Origin: Saksenaea vasiformis B4078
Taxonomy: Eukaryota; Mucoromycota; Mucoromycetes; Mucorales; Saksenaeaceae
Length of the DNA stretch: 64,000 nt
Direction of reading: 5' to 3'
NCBI GenBank assembly: GCA_000697055.1
Contig: JNDT01001930.1
Coordinates: 62,001-126,000 of the forward strand
The position numbers were made by a program, and so were the translations under genes. Of this stretch, positions 11,601-23,482 are shown piece after piece. The notes beneath the pieces are model-generated. The model was given only the letters and a program-made list of their open reading frames with translations. It made no database searches and was not told the origin of the DNA. Numbering within the stretch: position 1 is the stretch's first letter; each line of letters starts with the position of its first letter.

Positions 11601-13628
11601 GACCAAACATTGATGTACTGATGGTCCCATATTCGATTCTTCTTTAGCACAAACTTGGCTCTTCAGAGACGTAAGGTTTATTTAATGCAGCGTAAAAAAT
11701 GATTCAATCAACAGTACTGTAATGTATCGACATCCTCGTGAAGACGGTCTGTCACTCTAGTCTTACAAACAAAATCAACTGCGGTATATACTCTCTATCT
11801 TACTTGATTGTGCAAGGCCATGCAATGGCATTGTTTTTGAACTATACCCACTGCCTAGCTCATATTATTATCTTTATTAGAAAAGAGGCTGCTTAACAAG
11901 GTCATTGAGATCGGTCTGTGTTACTGGTCTGAAAGCCAGATGTCAACGCAGGAGCAGAGAACTAAATAGATCTTAAATCTTTCTTGTTTCAGAGCTGACA
12001 CTTGCGCCTTCCCTTTTATAGATGATATTGCGCCCCATTTCTCCAAATGTAACGATTACTGGTCTTTCTCAGCCATTTCACTGATCATTCCAGGGTTTTT
12101 GAGATGTGGACATATCCATTCAGGTGTTCTTTTACCAATTTGCTTGTAATAGTTATTTTCGAATGAACTTCATTTATGACAATCCGCTATGGATGCCAGC
12201 GTTCTTGCTATTTACACATATGTTAGCGTAACATATGTCAATGACGCTGCATTCAAAATAGTGAAATCGAAACTGTGATGACTTCTCGAGATAACCCACC
12301 TGAGACGCAGCAGTCTAAATAAAGGTGGACATGGAAAGTGGAGAACAGAAAATAACTTTGGTCGTAGATTTGTTGGCTGTTGCCAGCGTTTGCTTGATCC
12401 ACTATTGCGCAAAATAGGTATGTCATGCAACAATATCTTAATCTGATCAGACGCGCATGTAGCTGAAGAATACCCTATCGTTATCTGCAAGGATACAGAC
12501 AGAGTATGACGATGATAGGATGCCATATGTAAAAACATTAGATTTCAACTTGAGGTTCTCCAGGGTGCTCGCCTTTTGAATCGAATGAGTGTCCAAGGAT
12601 ATTGTCCTAGGCTACTTTTCGAAAGGATCGTACTCTAGTATGCTTGATGGATAGGATGTGATGGTAAGTTGGTCGTTTATAACGTTACCGTGAACTGCAT
12701 ATCCCAGAAGCATACATTGTAATTGATTAAACTCTCGATCCGATGTCGTCTGGTTCAAGAGTACGGTTGATATAAATCGGCTTCACTGTTGGTCTCAGCT
12801 GTTGTTATCCTTTGGACATTAGCGCGACTCAATTTATCTCCTTAACGAAGTGCTTTACTGCATGAATCTTGTCGAAATGCAGATCCATATGATAAATGTG
12901 CATTCCTGTCGTATCTGACATTGATCTTTTACTCATAACGCTATTTACGCAGCTCAATGTCGTCACGACATATAAGAAAATACGACCATGTCAGTCTTAC
13001 AATGACTTTACGAGATTATCCTAAGACATGTCCATACTCAGAGCACCAATCGGAACATATTCATTCATGATCCAGTTACCAGGAAATTCGGGAACAATAA
13101 GATCCGCTCTTTTAATTCTGCTGTCCCTGATTCAACTGAGGCAGTCCCAATGAATTACATTCTGAATTAACGCACAGCTCTTCTTTAACCCGATCTCTAA
13201 AAACACTTCTTTAGATTGGTTAACGGACAATAGCGATATCTAAGACATAAGCTAACAATCTACTCCAAAGTCAACAAGACATATAAATATCGTCAACTCA
13301 GATAAAAAAGTTTTTTAGATTTATTCTTTTTCTTTTCTCGAGAATAAACATTAGTCTCGCTGAATCCACCGACCCTTTTTATCTTATATCAACGAGACAT
13401 CATAATTCCCCATTAGAGACATAATCGTAGCAACAGTTGTACGACAGACGTGGTCTATCAACTGTTCAGAGTTCCTGCACTTCTATTCAAAAGCTCACTC
13501 TGGCTGTATAGTAGGCAGAGAATGGACATTGTTGATTCAGCGACATCAACAGGCATTCCTAATTTTATCCGCATTGTGCACAGTAGTTATTTTGCACCTG
13601 TCTCATCATCATCCGTCCATGTCAAGAT

Positions 13629-14830
13629 TTATACCGATATCAGCACTCGTTGGAGAGCCATGAAAAGCATTGTGAACTCCATGTCGGGAAAACGGATATT
13701 GAAGGCAACGTAGTCAGACATTGTAGTGAATAGGTAAGCTGGCATGAACACATCTTCTTTCAAGGGAATTGCCTTCGGACACACTGGACGAAAATCACAA
13801 GTTTCCATCATCAGCCTGCCTTATCCACGCGTAATTTACGGGAACCCAGTGGTGCGCTGCAAAAGTGTCAGCGTGTATACTAAACATATGAGAGGCTTAC
13901 CCTTTAACCGGTGACGCACGGTTTTTAAATGTATTCAATATAGAATTGACTGAGATATACGCTTTTCGGATACATGAACGACTGACAGAGAAACATGTTG
14001 ACAACAAACCTGTAAACACAACTTAGAAAATGGTCAAATATATGTGCGACTTACCTTTGTATCGCGCCGTATTATCTATGGTGATACACGCGGGTGGACT
14101 ACAAGATGGCAGGCATCTATGTCATACACCACACTTTTTCAGAATGAGGCCAAATGTTAGTCAGCCAAAATCAATGAAGATTTGCCGACAGGTGATAGCT
14201 TTTCTGAAGCCTAGAAGTCATCTTGTAGCCCGGATGGATATCTAAAGAAATATAATGAAATATCTGGCTGTGGAATAAAAAATGAGAAAAAATACTTACC
14301 GGAAAAGTTGTCTTGTATCATCATTTCACGCGATTTGCATCTGTAAAGAAGAGAGAAGTGAAAAGTATGTTTGAGCTTCAATTTGATTCACCTTTTCATG
14401 GCTTTATCATCAGTTTATTTTCCCTGGACATAGTCTATGAATATTTTTGCACAGAACGATTATCGAATTTCTGGATATCAGAACAAGGTCATCTTACGTT
14501 GTTCCATGGATTACTTGGGATACATGTGTTGAGGTAGTTCATTGTGATCAGTTATCGCAGTACTCCAACTGGAACGTGTAAGATAAGGAAATGCATGAAC
14601 CGCTTCTTTACATTTTCTAGGACTGGGATTGATCACGTGTGTAGGATCATCCACGTCAACAGTTTAGACGTATCATCATTGAAAAAAGAGCTTGACTGAT
14701 CTTCAATGCCGGTTACCGCAAGAGATGAAATATGTTCATTGATCCATTGGATAGTAACATTTGTTGGTACACAATCGATTGAAATGCGCGATTTATTGCA
14801 GCAAACTTCAAATCTTTAATTCATCCGCTA
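13629..14830 (-). pseudogene. Putative multi-exon gene or decayed gene, family unknown
   Basis: Several minus-strand segments look coding and are bounded by good splice signals, yet I cannot join them into one open frame. They are: about 14815-14650 (contains TIQWINEHISSLAVTGIEDQ), 14340-14298 (a 43-nt piece ending in G|GTAAGT), a piece ending at about 14052 (ACITIDNTARYK, then GTAAGT), a strong exon at about 14009-13900 (contains SILNTFKNRASPVK, then GTAAGC), and about 13811-13660 (contains CPKAIPLKEDVFMPAYLF). After the fourth piece the next acceptor leads to a stop in the expected frame, so either an exon is missed or the gene is broken. I recognise no family. Confidence 0.35.
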
Positions 14831-15446
14831 TAAAGAACGCTCATAGAGACACCTACAATGGCAAAGGAAGGAAAAGACATGTGCTAACTAAACTAGGAAA
14901 GGGAGACGACAAACGAAAGAGGTACTTTGAACAATGGCGTTGTACATCATTGTATCATCGAGGATGAGCCATGAATTGAGTGTCCCAGAGAGCAGGATGG
15001 GCGTTACTGATGGTTTGGTATGATGGGACGAAAGGAGTGAGATTCCCAAGGTCCCTCTTCATTCTGTTGGTTGCTTATAACATAACTCTCACGGATTTAA
15101 CGCTGAATCCTGCCGTCTAAGATGGGTTAAACAACCTATCTGTAAGATGAACCAAATCTGCAATTCCTAAAATTGAGCATGATTTGGGGCGGGATTTCCC
15201 TCGGAGACACCGTCAACAGTCCTTCTTGGTGTGTCCCAAGGAAAATACCTTTCAAGTACTTGAGTTTTATGGCAGCAATTGAGTTCGGGGAGAGTTACTG
15301 CTTAAAGAATTGCCTGCTGATCACCGACATGCGCCCAACCCCGTTTGCGGAGGCGTTGTATGACGGCTGACTTTCCTTTCTCTCTCCAATTTTTCATACG
15401 CCGCTATGATTGCTCTTCGAGCTGGAGTATCTTAATCATCTTTGCA

Positions 15447-16191
15447 ATGAACAGCTTCCCGCATGGTTGGTTTTTTATTCAATCGCGTTGCTCGCACAGG
15501 ATGGTTCTGGATGTGTCCTGGGATTCCTTGAAGGTAAGCTCAACATCGTACATTTAGCTTGATCACGGTATTAAAGTATATGTAGGCTTCAGCGAAGGTC
15601 GTGGTGTGGCCGAAAAAAGAAGTGGATAATGATAACCAACTCTGGATGTATGACCATGGTTTTCTTATAAACAAAAACTCGGGACTTGGTACGTGTGTAC
15701 TTGTTCTTGATCTATGGATACCGAGACTGATTTCATCCCCCTCCGCTTAAAGTACTGGACGTACAAGGAGGTAAGACACATGCTAGCAGGATTAGAAAAC
15801 CTCATCTTGTGACGTAGGTGTTCTCGAAAGCGACAAGCAGGTTATCCAATATAAGCGAAAGATGATTGAAGATGCCCAAAATCAAAGATGGTATTATCGT
15901 GAGGATGGTTTCATATACCCGCAAGTGGACCCCAATTTGGTGCTTGATATCCGAGTAGGATTAAGAATATGCGTATCATTTTCGCCATGTTCTAATTGTC
16001 GACGGTTGTAGGGAAACTGGACGAAGCCAGGTACAGTTGTGCTGCTTTATGAACGCAAATACGAAGACAATGAAAACCAGCTGTGGGACTTGGTACCTTA
16101 CGTGGAACAGAACCCAGATGGATCGTTAACTTCCGTTTCAACGATGGAAACAGAAGAGTACTCGTTCAGCACATCAAGTTATGCTTTGTGA
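15447..16191 (+). CDS. Ricin-B-type (beta-trefoil) lectin domain protein
   Basis: This is a small carbohydrate-binding-type protein of 174 residues. My model has five exons: 15447-15533, 15586-15688, 15753-15770 (an 18-nt micro-exon), 15818-15954 and 16012-16191. All phases agree. It consists almost wholly of one R-type lectin domain with three repeats, each ending in the hallmark Q-x-W (NQLWMYDHGF, NQRWYYREDGF, NQLWDLVP) and each followed or preceded by a LDV/LDI-type strand (GLVLDVQGG, NLVLDIRGNW). There is no signal peptide, so it is probably cytosolic. A short Ser/Thr-rich tail ends the protein. No toxin A-chain or enzyme domain is present. Similar single-domain lectins are common in zygomycete fungi; the ligand here is unknown. 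Confidence 0.8.
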
Positions 16192-16479
16192 GAAAGTGAC
16201 CATTGTCTTCTTTCTTTGCTACGGTGCGTTTTTCTTTGTTATTTCTTCCCTGCCTTCTCTTTCCTCTTCATTTTTGCAACATTGGCTCTATAGAGCAGGT
16301 TACGTAAAAAAAAAAAAATAACCATTGTGGATGGGATTTACGGTCAGACAAGTCGTTACTGTCTATTGAATGTGTTTTTATGCTAATCTATATAAATTTT
16401 GCATCTGTGGAGAGCCAAGGTTGCGCTGAGAAAATATCGAATATGCTGTTGTTAGTATGTAGATTGGCAAGAGCTCCAT

Positions 16480-16960
16480 ACTCACATTAGCTTGGTCCCT
16501 CGACGGACACGAAATTCATATAGACAGGGTAACAAATTTGTTCATGGTTAGTAAATGGAATAATATTTGGATGTCGTTTTACTTACCCCGAAGGATAATT
16601 CCATGAAGATCACGGCGGTCACACCCCGCACTGTAATGAGTGGGGTGGGAGAGGGGCGATGAAATTGCCGCAGAGCCAATTGTAACGCACTGCAGAGGAC
16701 TTGAAGCGATACAACGTCCAGCGATCTATTGTACAAGATGAGTGATGCTGAGCTGAGCGCGACAACATTTATTTACTTACTTAAGTGATGGGTAAAGACG
16801 CCACCACAACTGAGACGGGTCGGGACAGAGGTCATACGGGCTAAACAGTACATCAAAATACATGAGTGTTCCTGGATGCGTATTCCATTAGAAGTACATA
16901 CTGGGGATGTAAAATGAACAGAGCCAAAGGAAAAAAAAAAAAAAAAAAGGAATCGTGCGT
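16480..16960 (-). repeat. Dispersed repeat family, copy B
   Basis: This aligns by eye with 1640-1990 in the same orientation: AGCTTGGTCCCTCGACGGAC, GTAAATGGAA, ACTTACCCCGAAGG, GCAGAGGACTTGAAGCGAT, GACAGAGGTCAT and GGGGATG occur in the same order. A poly-A run follows the element at 16928. No coding potential remains. Confidence 0.55.
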
Positions 16961-17069
16961 CCCTTTTAAATACTGTCGCTTTAAGGGTCCGGATTGGTGC
17001 GCTGGTGAACCTATCACAATGGACCGGCGCAATACACCTTTGATTCAGAAGTAAAAGTACCTGATTCTC

Positions 17070-17180
17070 TGCGCAAAGATCTACTGCTCCTCACTGCAGC
17101 ATTGAAGTGGTGTCAACGCAAAGTAATATTTGGATGACCTAAATGTGTGCTCAAAATCCAGTGTTATATTTTCATGACTT
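17070..17180 (+). repeat. Second dispersed repeat family, copy 2
   Basis: This is the plus-strand counterpart of 7870-7700. It shares AGATCTACT, CTCCTCAC, GTCAACGCAAAGTA, ATTTGGATGACC and AAAATCCAGTG in order. It lies directly after copy B of the first family, so the two may be parts of a larger element. Confidence 0.45.
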
Positions 17181-17926
17181 AGTATCTAAGTGTACTTAGA
17201 CGTTTCATGATCGATTGATGTCACATATCCAGGACGAGACCTAGAAGAGACAATTGATGTATGGATAATACCTCTGTTGTAGCCCAATCCTGAACACGCT
17301 TACCTTCTTAATAAGGGCATGCAAAACTAAATAGGGTCCAGTTCCTAGATCAATTATTGATAAACAAATATGCATTATCTATGCGATCTTAATATTCCAC
17401 TACCACTTCTATTCGACCAAACGTTTCCTCTCCCCCCAAAAAATGCGCTTGTTTCTCTATAGGATTAACAAGATATAATCATATTGTTACTCAGCGGTTA
17501 TGCGACGTGGATTTCCTTTGAAAAAGAAGCAAAATGAATGTGTCGTACAATATTACAATGCATGAAATAGGTTATTGTCGATAAGACCCCCATCTCAATG
17601 TACAATTGTAAACTACCGTGAACGAGGGCTTGAAAACTAAGCAAGACGCTATTTTTAGCCTGTTGCTAAAACTATTTATGAAAGCGACGTAAAGATCTCG
17701 ATATTGACTAAACTGCATTACATGAGGCATCTTGAATTACCTGGTTAGGGCCAAATTAACTTATGCGTGGTTGACCAAAGTCTAAATTCGAATACTATAG
17801 TGGGCCATAGATGTCACATAACTTGAGCTGTGGGAAACGTCTGAAGTAGCTTACAGATACAAAGAAGTGCACGCTTCTTTACGTACATCGTTTATACAGT
17901 TTTTCTCTAAAATGGAAAGAAGTCTT

Positions 17927-20900
17927 TTAAGAAAGTGGAGCGGCTATCATACTTCCCGGGGCGCTGTCTAAAAGCTGAGGAGGTAGTACAATCAATGCAA
18001 CAAAACATAAAAGGATAAATCCAAACAAGGGACCGTATGTAGCCACAATGTACTGTCGTCTACGTCTTTGCTTGGTTGACAACACTGCAGGCCTGATTTG
18101 ATTGGAGGGACGTAGCCAGAACAAGATAAGAGAATGAAAGCGGTCAATCCCAGGGACTAACGTGATCGGAAATAGGATGAACAGTATAAGATGACCCAGA
18201 AAAAAATCTGTGGTGAAGAGAGACATCTCTACAATTTTACAGATATACTCGCGGAAAGCACGAAGGCCGACCTGAGAACGCAACTTTAGAATTGAATTCC
18301 CTTGACAACTGCAAAACTTACATGGCTCCCTCGCCAGTTCCCTGCCCACCATGTCCGATTAGCTTTGTCGTGATGTAGTTCTCGTGTCAAGAACAATGCC
18401 ACAGATGCCTTGAAAATGAACCTTTGGATAGCAAATACGGATAGTAGCCCTAGCAAGGTGGAGCGTGCCCGGAAATTTTCTAATGACCAAAAATACTCGA
18501 TAAATAGTACGAGGCCCATAACAGCCGCTCCATGTGCGGTAATGGCCACGAAAATGCCATGAGATTTCATGCCCACCATGGAAAGAAGCATTGACGCTAG
18601 TTGTAGCACAGCAAGTACTGAAGCATTCCAGACAATTGGTCCTAACGCACAAAATCCAATCCGTGCCAAAGCACCACCAGGCCCAATGAATACTGTGTTG
18701 TGTTTGACAAATACATAGCACACTAAGCACACAAGCGCCTGTAGTAGAGGCATCACCAGTTCTGAGCCAATAATACTACAAAAACGTGCACGCGGAACGG
18801 CGACGATAACTTGACCGTTTTTCGTTCTTCTCTCTCCTGTAACGCGTGTGCGGGCATGATGGCAAAACGATATCCATGAATTGTCGCAATTTTCTGTTCT
18901 ATCTCCTCGCACCAACCATCCTAGGAAATCCCGGTAGTCCATTAGGAAATCTGCAAACACAAATTGATGCGGATTAAACACAAAAGGGGAGATAATAAGC
19001 GACGATATGGTAATCCAAAAGTAGATGATATGCGGGATCCATAACGTTACAGAAACAAACAAAAGCATGAAGCTTGTCCGTGCTCCAAAATAGATGCTAG
19101 ACGTTGCAAAGCGTGAGTAAAGTACGGCAAACGGAAGACGGACTGTGGCAAATCCTCGGCCAGTGGCGATGTATCGCGCGCCTCCAAAGCTAAGACTAGA
19201 TAGCACGGAAGTGGCATAAATTTGAGTGACAAAGACCTCGAATAGCGGTGACAAAGAGAAGAGCTGCTTAAAAAGTCGCAACATGCTCCGCCAGGTTCCC
19301 CTTTCGGACAGTTCTTGCAGGAAAAGCGGTAAAAAGGAAATGCCCAGTACAATCAGAATCGATAAAACGCATCTTTCAAACCAATTGTAAACAGGCTCTA
19401 TATCGAAGCAGTTGTCGCCGTAACAGTATGGTAAGGAAGCAGCCATCGTCGCAATAAGCATCATGCAAAACATGAAGGATTGGACAGCAAAAATGATCAT
19501 GATGTTGTTCATGTGAAATCCAGGATGTGCGTAGTAGAACGTTAAGAATCGGTCAATAGGAAGCTGTGTGCCAAGGTAGTAGTACTCGCGTGACAAAAGC
19601 TGCTCGCCCATACCGGTACCAATCTTCGTAGTAAAATTAAGGATAGAGCAGAATCCAAGGTCCCGACCTTTTCCACATTGCAAGTACTCTGTATGTTTGA
19701 TTCGACCTCCTCTCGATAATGCATTCATTCCCGCATAGATATCTTCGTTCAGATGCAACCCTCTTTGTGCCTTGCTGACCCCACCGCGCGTTGTCATAAA
19801 AACAGCATTTAGGAAATCTGGATGTCCATAGTGGAGACGTCCACCCAATTTTGCCATGATTCTTTGTGTGAGCGTACCAAATGTCTGCTCTTTTCCCGCA
19901 GCCATATCACCCAAGACGCCCATGTTCTCTGAAAATATATATTCTCGAGCGCCCACAATTGCCACTGGGGAGGTTGGAGATGGATTGGGATGGAGAGCAT
20001 ATATATCATTTTCGCTGCTCTCCTCGTACTGTTCGAATTCACAAAATATACTGCGAATTTTCAAACATTCTTCCAGATAGTTATCTTGATTTGCGTCCAC
20101 CAGTTGAAGATATTCTCCGCGGTAGAAAATCAAGGCATGATTCTGATTATCCGATTTTCCATCGCCTAATATGGGATTTCCAGGAAGTCGTATGCGGTAT
20201 CGCGGCGCTCTTTTGTTATTGGGAAGTTTCTCGCAATGACCATCTACAAGTACAGAGTAATAGGTGGGTTCGACGTCATCCCCGTTGGAAACTTGCTCAA
20301 TATATGCGACCTGTAAGTGCGGAAATTCGCTTAGTAACAATTCGCAGTTTTCCGCCTCTTCATTGCTGAACACCGCGTATCGCTGCATTGCAATTAGAAA
20401 TCGGAACTTGTCATGAGCAATTTCGTCGAGACGCAATTCGATTGCTTTCGGTTCTTGTTGACGATCGGCCAGTTCTGGATGTTCAATCTGATGAAGGATC
20501 TTAAGCGCGCGGCCGTAGTTCATGAAACCTGACACTGTGCGATAGAGCGTTTGGGCGCGGAGGGAGGCCCAAATGCGTGTTCGTAAGGTTGATTCGGGAG
20601 CAGATGATTTGAAACCAATACAGTAGAACGGTAGATCGTCTTTCTCATCTTCTTCTACTTCCGCTTCCTCTTCTTCTTCCTTTTTTTCATGTTGGCCGTC
20701 ATATTCTTCTGCAAGTATCTTTGTATCTTTCACAAAATTACGCCATTCATTTGGATGCAAGCGTTTAAGATATTCGAGGAGCGTTACCCGGGTCGTTGCA
20801 TCCTCCTCACGAATGATTTCTCGCAGTGATAGAAGGATCTTTTCTGAGAAATGCGGTGTAAATACCGTAAATACTGGCATTTGCTGTACAGAGCAGGGTT

Positions 20901-23045
20901 TGGGTATATCGGTGGATAAACTCTGTGCAAAAAAGGATAAACGTCGCTCGGCTTCCGAGTACGGAGGAAAATAGTCATTCTTTTTGTTCTTGCTCTTAGG
21001 ATTGAAAAATGCGGGCGACTTGAGCTCCTGTATGCTATTTCCATTATCATCCTCACGTGCCTCAAGGAGATAGATCAATGACTGGAGGTGTGCAAATGAT
21101 AAGAGATGTTCACGGTACATGGAGATGATGATAGCGTTCCACATCTGTGAACAAGCTAACTTTCGTGCATCAGTTGTCCCGAGTTCCGCTGTAGCTGCAA
21201 TTTTAGAAAACATATGGCGCGGCAGTCGAGCAAACAATGTTTTCCACGACGCCATGACGGATATCCCTTGTCGCATTGCTTGAAATACTGAAAACATGGT
21301 GCTCCAAACGACATACCAGAGGTATGTATCGAGAAAGAATAATACAAATTCCACGGTAAACATGAATATGTTTGTTAGTGCTGGCATTACTATGCACATC
21401 CACCGTCCCAGTAACGGATCTTTTTGACAGTTGTGAAGGTGTACGCTACTCGTTGCTGCAATTGCATCGCGAAAAGAGAGCGCAAGAAAGAAATACGTCT
21501 CGAGGAACTTGCAAACAAACACGCAGATCCAAAGAAGAATCGATGCCAGTCGATCACCGCTAGCCATAACCGGGAAATTTGCAGTGAATGTTTTCGACGC
21601 AAGATAATGGCTAGAGCTATGCGGTTGAAATAAGGTGGCTGAGGGAATAGTGGCGAGGAATATGGCTGCTATCGCACCGAAACCTAGTTGGCAGGCACCA
21701 ACAATGAGTGCTACTACGCTTGTGCGGTCGATCCAAACGACGTAAATGGTAGCAGCTACATGGCATGCCGCCAGTGGAAGAAGCGCTAGCAGTCGACCAA
21801 GCAGCATCTTTGTTGTGTGAACGGACGCAGGTAGGTACATAAATTCAGCCAAGGTTGCGGTTGCCATTACACATACACCGACAAGTCCACCTAATCCAAC
21901 GACAGACAGACTGACGGCTGTCTCTTGACTATCTTCTATATATAGGAAATCTGCATTAACAGCCATGTAGTACCAAAAGGAAGTGGCATGAATGATCCAG
22001 ATTCGCGAAAAATTTATTAACAGGTGCATCCATGAACGTGTCTCGTAAAACGTTTTGCGCAGGACGGTTGACCAGTCGACATGTCCAAGTACCGCGTAGC
22101 GTTCTTCGGCAGGAATATCTTTGAGATAACGACCGTCCGCAAGTCGTATGCGTGCCATTGCGCGGCGGTCCCAAAAGGACTGATTGATGTCGTCGTAGCC
22201 AATGATATCGTTATGGTCTTTTTCTCGTCGTACGCATTCACCACGAACTACTTTGTACGACTGACTCCGTGCGAATCGATAAAGTGGTGTAATGACGTTG
22301 TCTAAAAAGCTGCTCTGTGCTGGACCTTCGTAATCATCCGCGATCTTGAACAGAAAACACAGCAGCTCAGGGGCATACCTCAGTCCGGCAGCCTCCCCCC
22401 AAATAAGCAGAAACAAGGCCAATTGAGTAATACGGGCTTCGTTCGTCATACTTTCCATTTTTTCGCGCCATCCCCTCTTCGCTTCTTCAACGAGTAGACT
22501 GGTTGGTGTCTTTGGACCGGAATGACAATCATCAAGGTTCAGTTCTGCTGCGAAATACCACTTTCTATAATTGGCATGTTCTCCACCGATATAATCTGCG
22601 TGTAATGACCAAAGTGCTTTTGTTGGACTCATTCGAGATGCCCGTGAATCCAACATGGTCATAAGATGATCGAACATATTGCACATACTATCTTGTTGAA
22701 AACCAAATTTTTCTGTAAGTGCAACGAAAATGGCTTCAATTCCGTTAATCTGTACGGGCGTATTTGGTACGTCCCAGTGATGATAACGATTAGCGTTTCT
22801 AAGAGAGTTTGAATCTGGATATGATGAGGAAGCAGATGTTGGAAGGTCTGAAATGAATGTTGCTGGTAACAAGAAACGATGAGATTTATTAATTGCATGA
22901 AAAAGCAAAACTTGCCAGTTGTTTGAGAATCATTTGAAGATTGTCTAGAGGGAAGATAATTTAGTAAGTGAAGTATATATATTTTTTTACGGTTAGGCAT
23001 AACATCTACTCACTGTTGTATGTCTGTTTTCCTGGAAGGTGGCAT
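17927..23045 (-). CDS. FKS1: 1,3-beta-glucan synthase catalytic subunit (FKS family)
   Basis: This is a polytopic plasma-membrane enzyme that makes cell-wall 1,3-beta-glucan from UDP-glucose. My model has four exons: 23045-23014, 22944-22916, 22862-18322 and 18271-17927. It encodes 1648 residues, shorter than the roughly 1,900 of ascomycete FKS, mainly at the N-terminus. The N-terminal FKS1 domain is clear (HADYIGGEHANYRKW, LALFLLIWGEAAGLRYAPE). Two clusters of membrane segments flank the large cytosolic glucan-synthase domain (GAREYIFSENMGVLGD, LHLNEDIYAGM, GKGRDLGF). An acidic Glu/Asp run sits at about residues 746-763. The second intron begins with GC (GCAAGT) instead of GT and is needed to keep the frame. 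Hot-spot residues linked to echinocandin response are non-standard (see findings). The last exon supplies a membrane-helix end with the conserved LFWLRPSNQIRP. Confidence 0.95.
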
Positions 23046-23482
23046 AGTGTGATAGTTACACGTGTGGAATGTGCGCTTTCATGCGCAAAATGAAAACGGA
23101 AGGAAGGAGCGACTAGAAGAAATATTCCGGTAAAAAGAAAGAAAGATGCTAGTCAAATGCAAGGGGATAAAAAGAAAGATATTCATCGACATGAAATTTT
23201 TAATATACCTCCTCCAAAACCTCGAGAGAAAGCAGACATCTATCTATTTTTGGTCATTACTTAGGCGTTATCATTGAAATCTCTACTGTCATAAAAGAAT
23301 GCCTATGAAGAAACCGTATTTAGATCGATATGTAGGATACTATTTGAGCAGCCTTCTTGGGATGAAATAATTCCATCGAGCATTCCATCAAGGCACATAA
23401 ACCCGCAACGTATTGCATCATACAGTAGTGGGATACAAATCATTATATTTCTTCGTTTATTATTACAATATAATTATTAATA
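23046..23482. other. Spacer between DERA and glucan synthase
   Basis: Both neighbours are on the minus strand. This holds the 3' region of the aldolase gene (TATTACAATATAATTATTAATATT lies just after its stop, written here as an AT-rich tract at 23457-23484) and the promoter of the glucan synthase. No separate gene is visible. Confidence 0.5.

Larger units (their letters stand above)
10039..13628. other. Gene-poor AT-rich region with tandem and dispersed repeats
   Basis: I find no supportable gene. About 11135-11319 holds degenerate tandem units of about 38 nt and 11340-11600 is a copy of the dispersed repeat family; both are listed separately. The remaining open stretches are short, overlap on both strands and show no motifs. 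About 10039-10450 may include the promoter and 5' leader of the GPI-protein gene. Confidence 0.45.
16192..17926. other. Intergenic with two repeat copies
   Basis: This holds the 3' region of the lectin gene and then dispersed repeats (16480-16960 and about 17070-17180). Long A-runs lie near 16306-16318 and 16928-16947. The segment from about 17200 to 17926 is AT-rich and shows no gene; its end is the 3' flank of the glucan synthase. Confidence 0.5.

Noticed and set aside
15447..16191. Ricin-like toxin
   Set aside because: Only the beta-trefoil lectin domain is present; there is no ribosome-inactivating chain.
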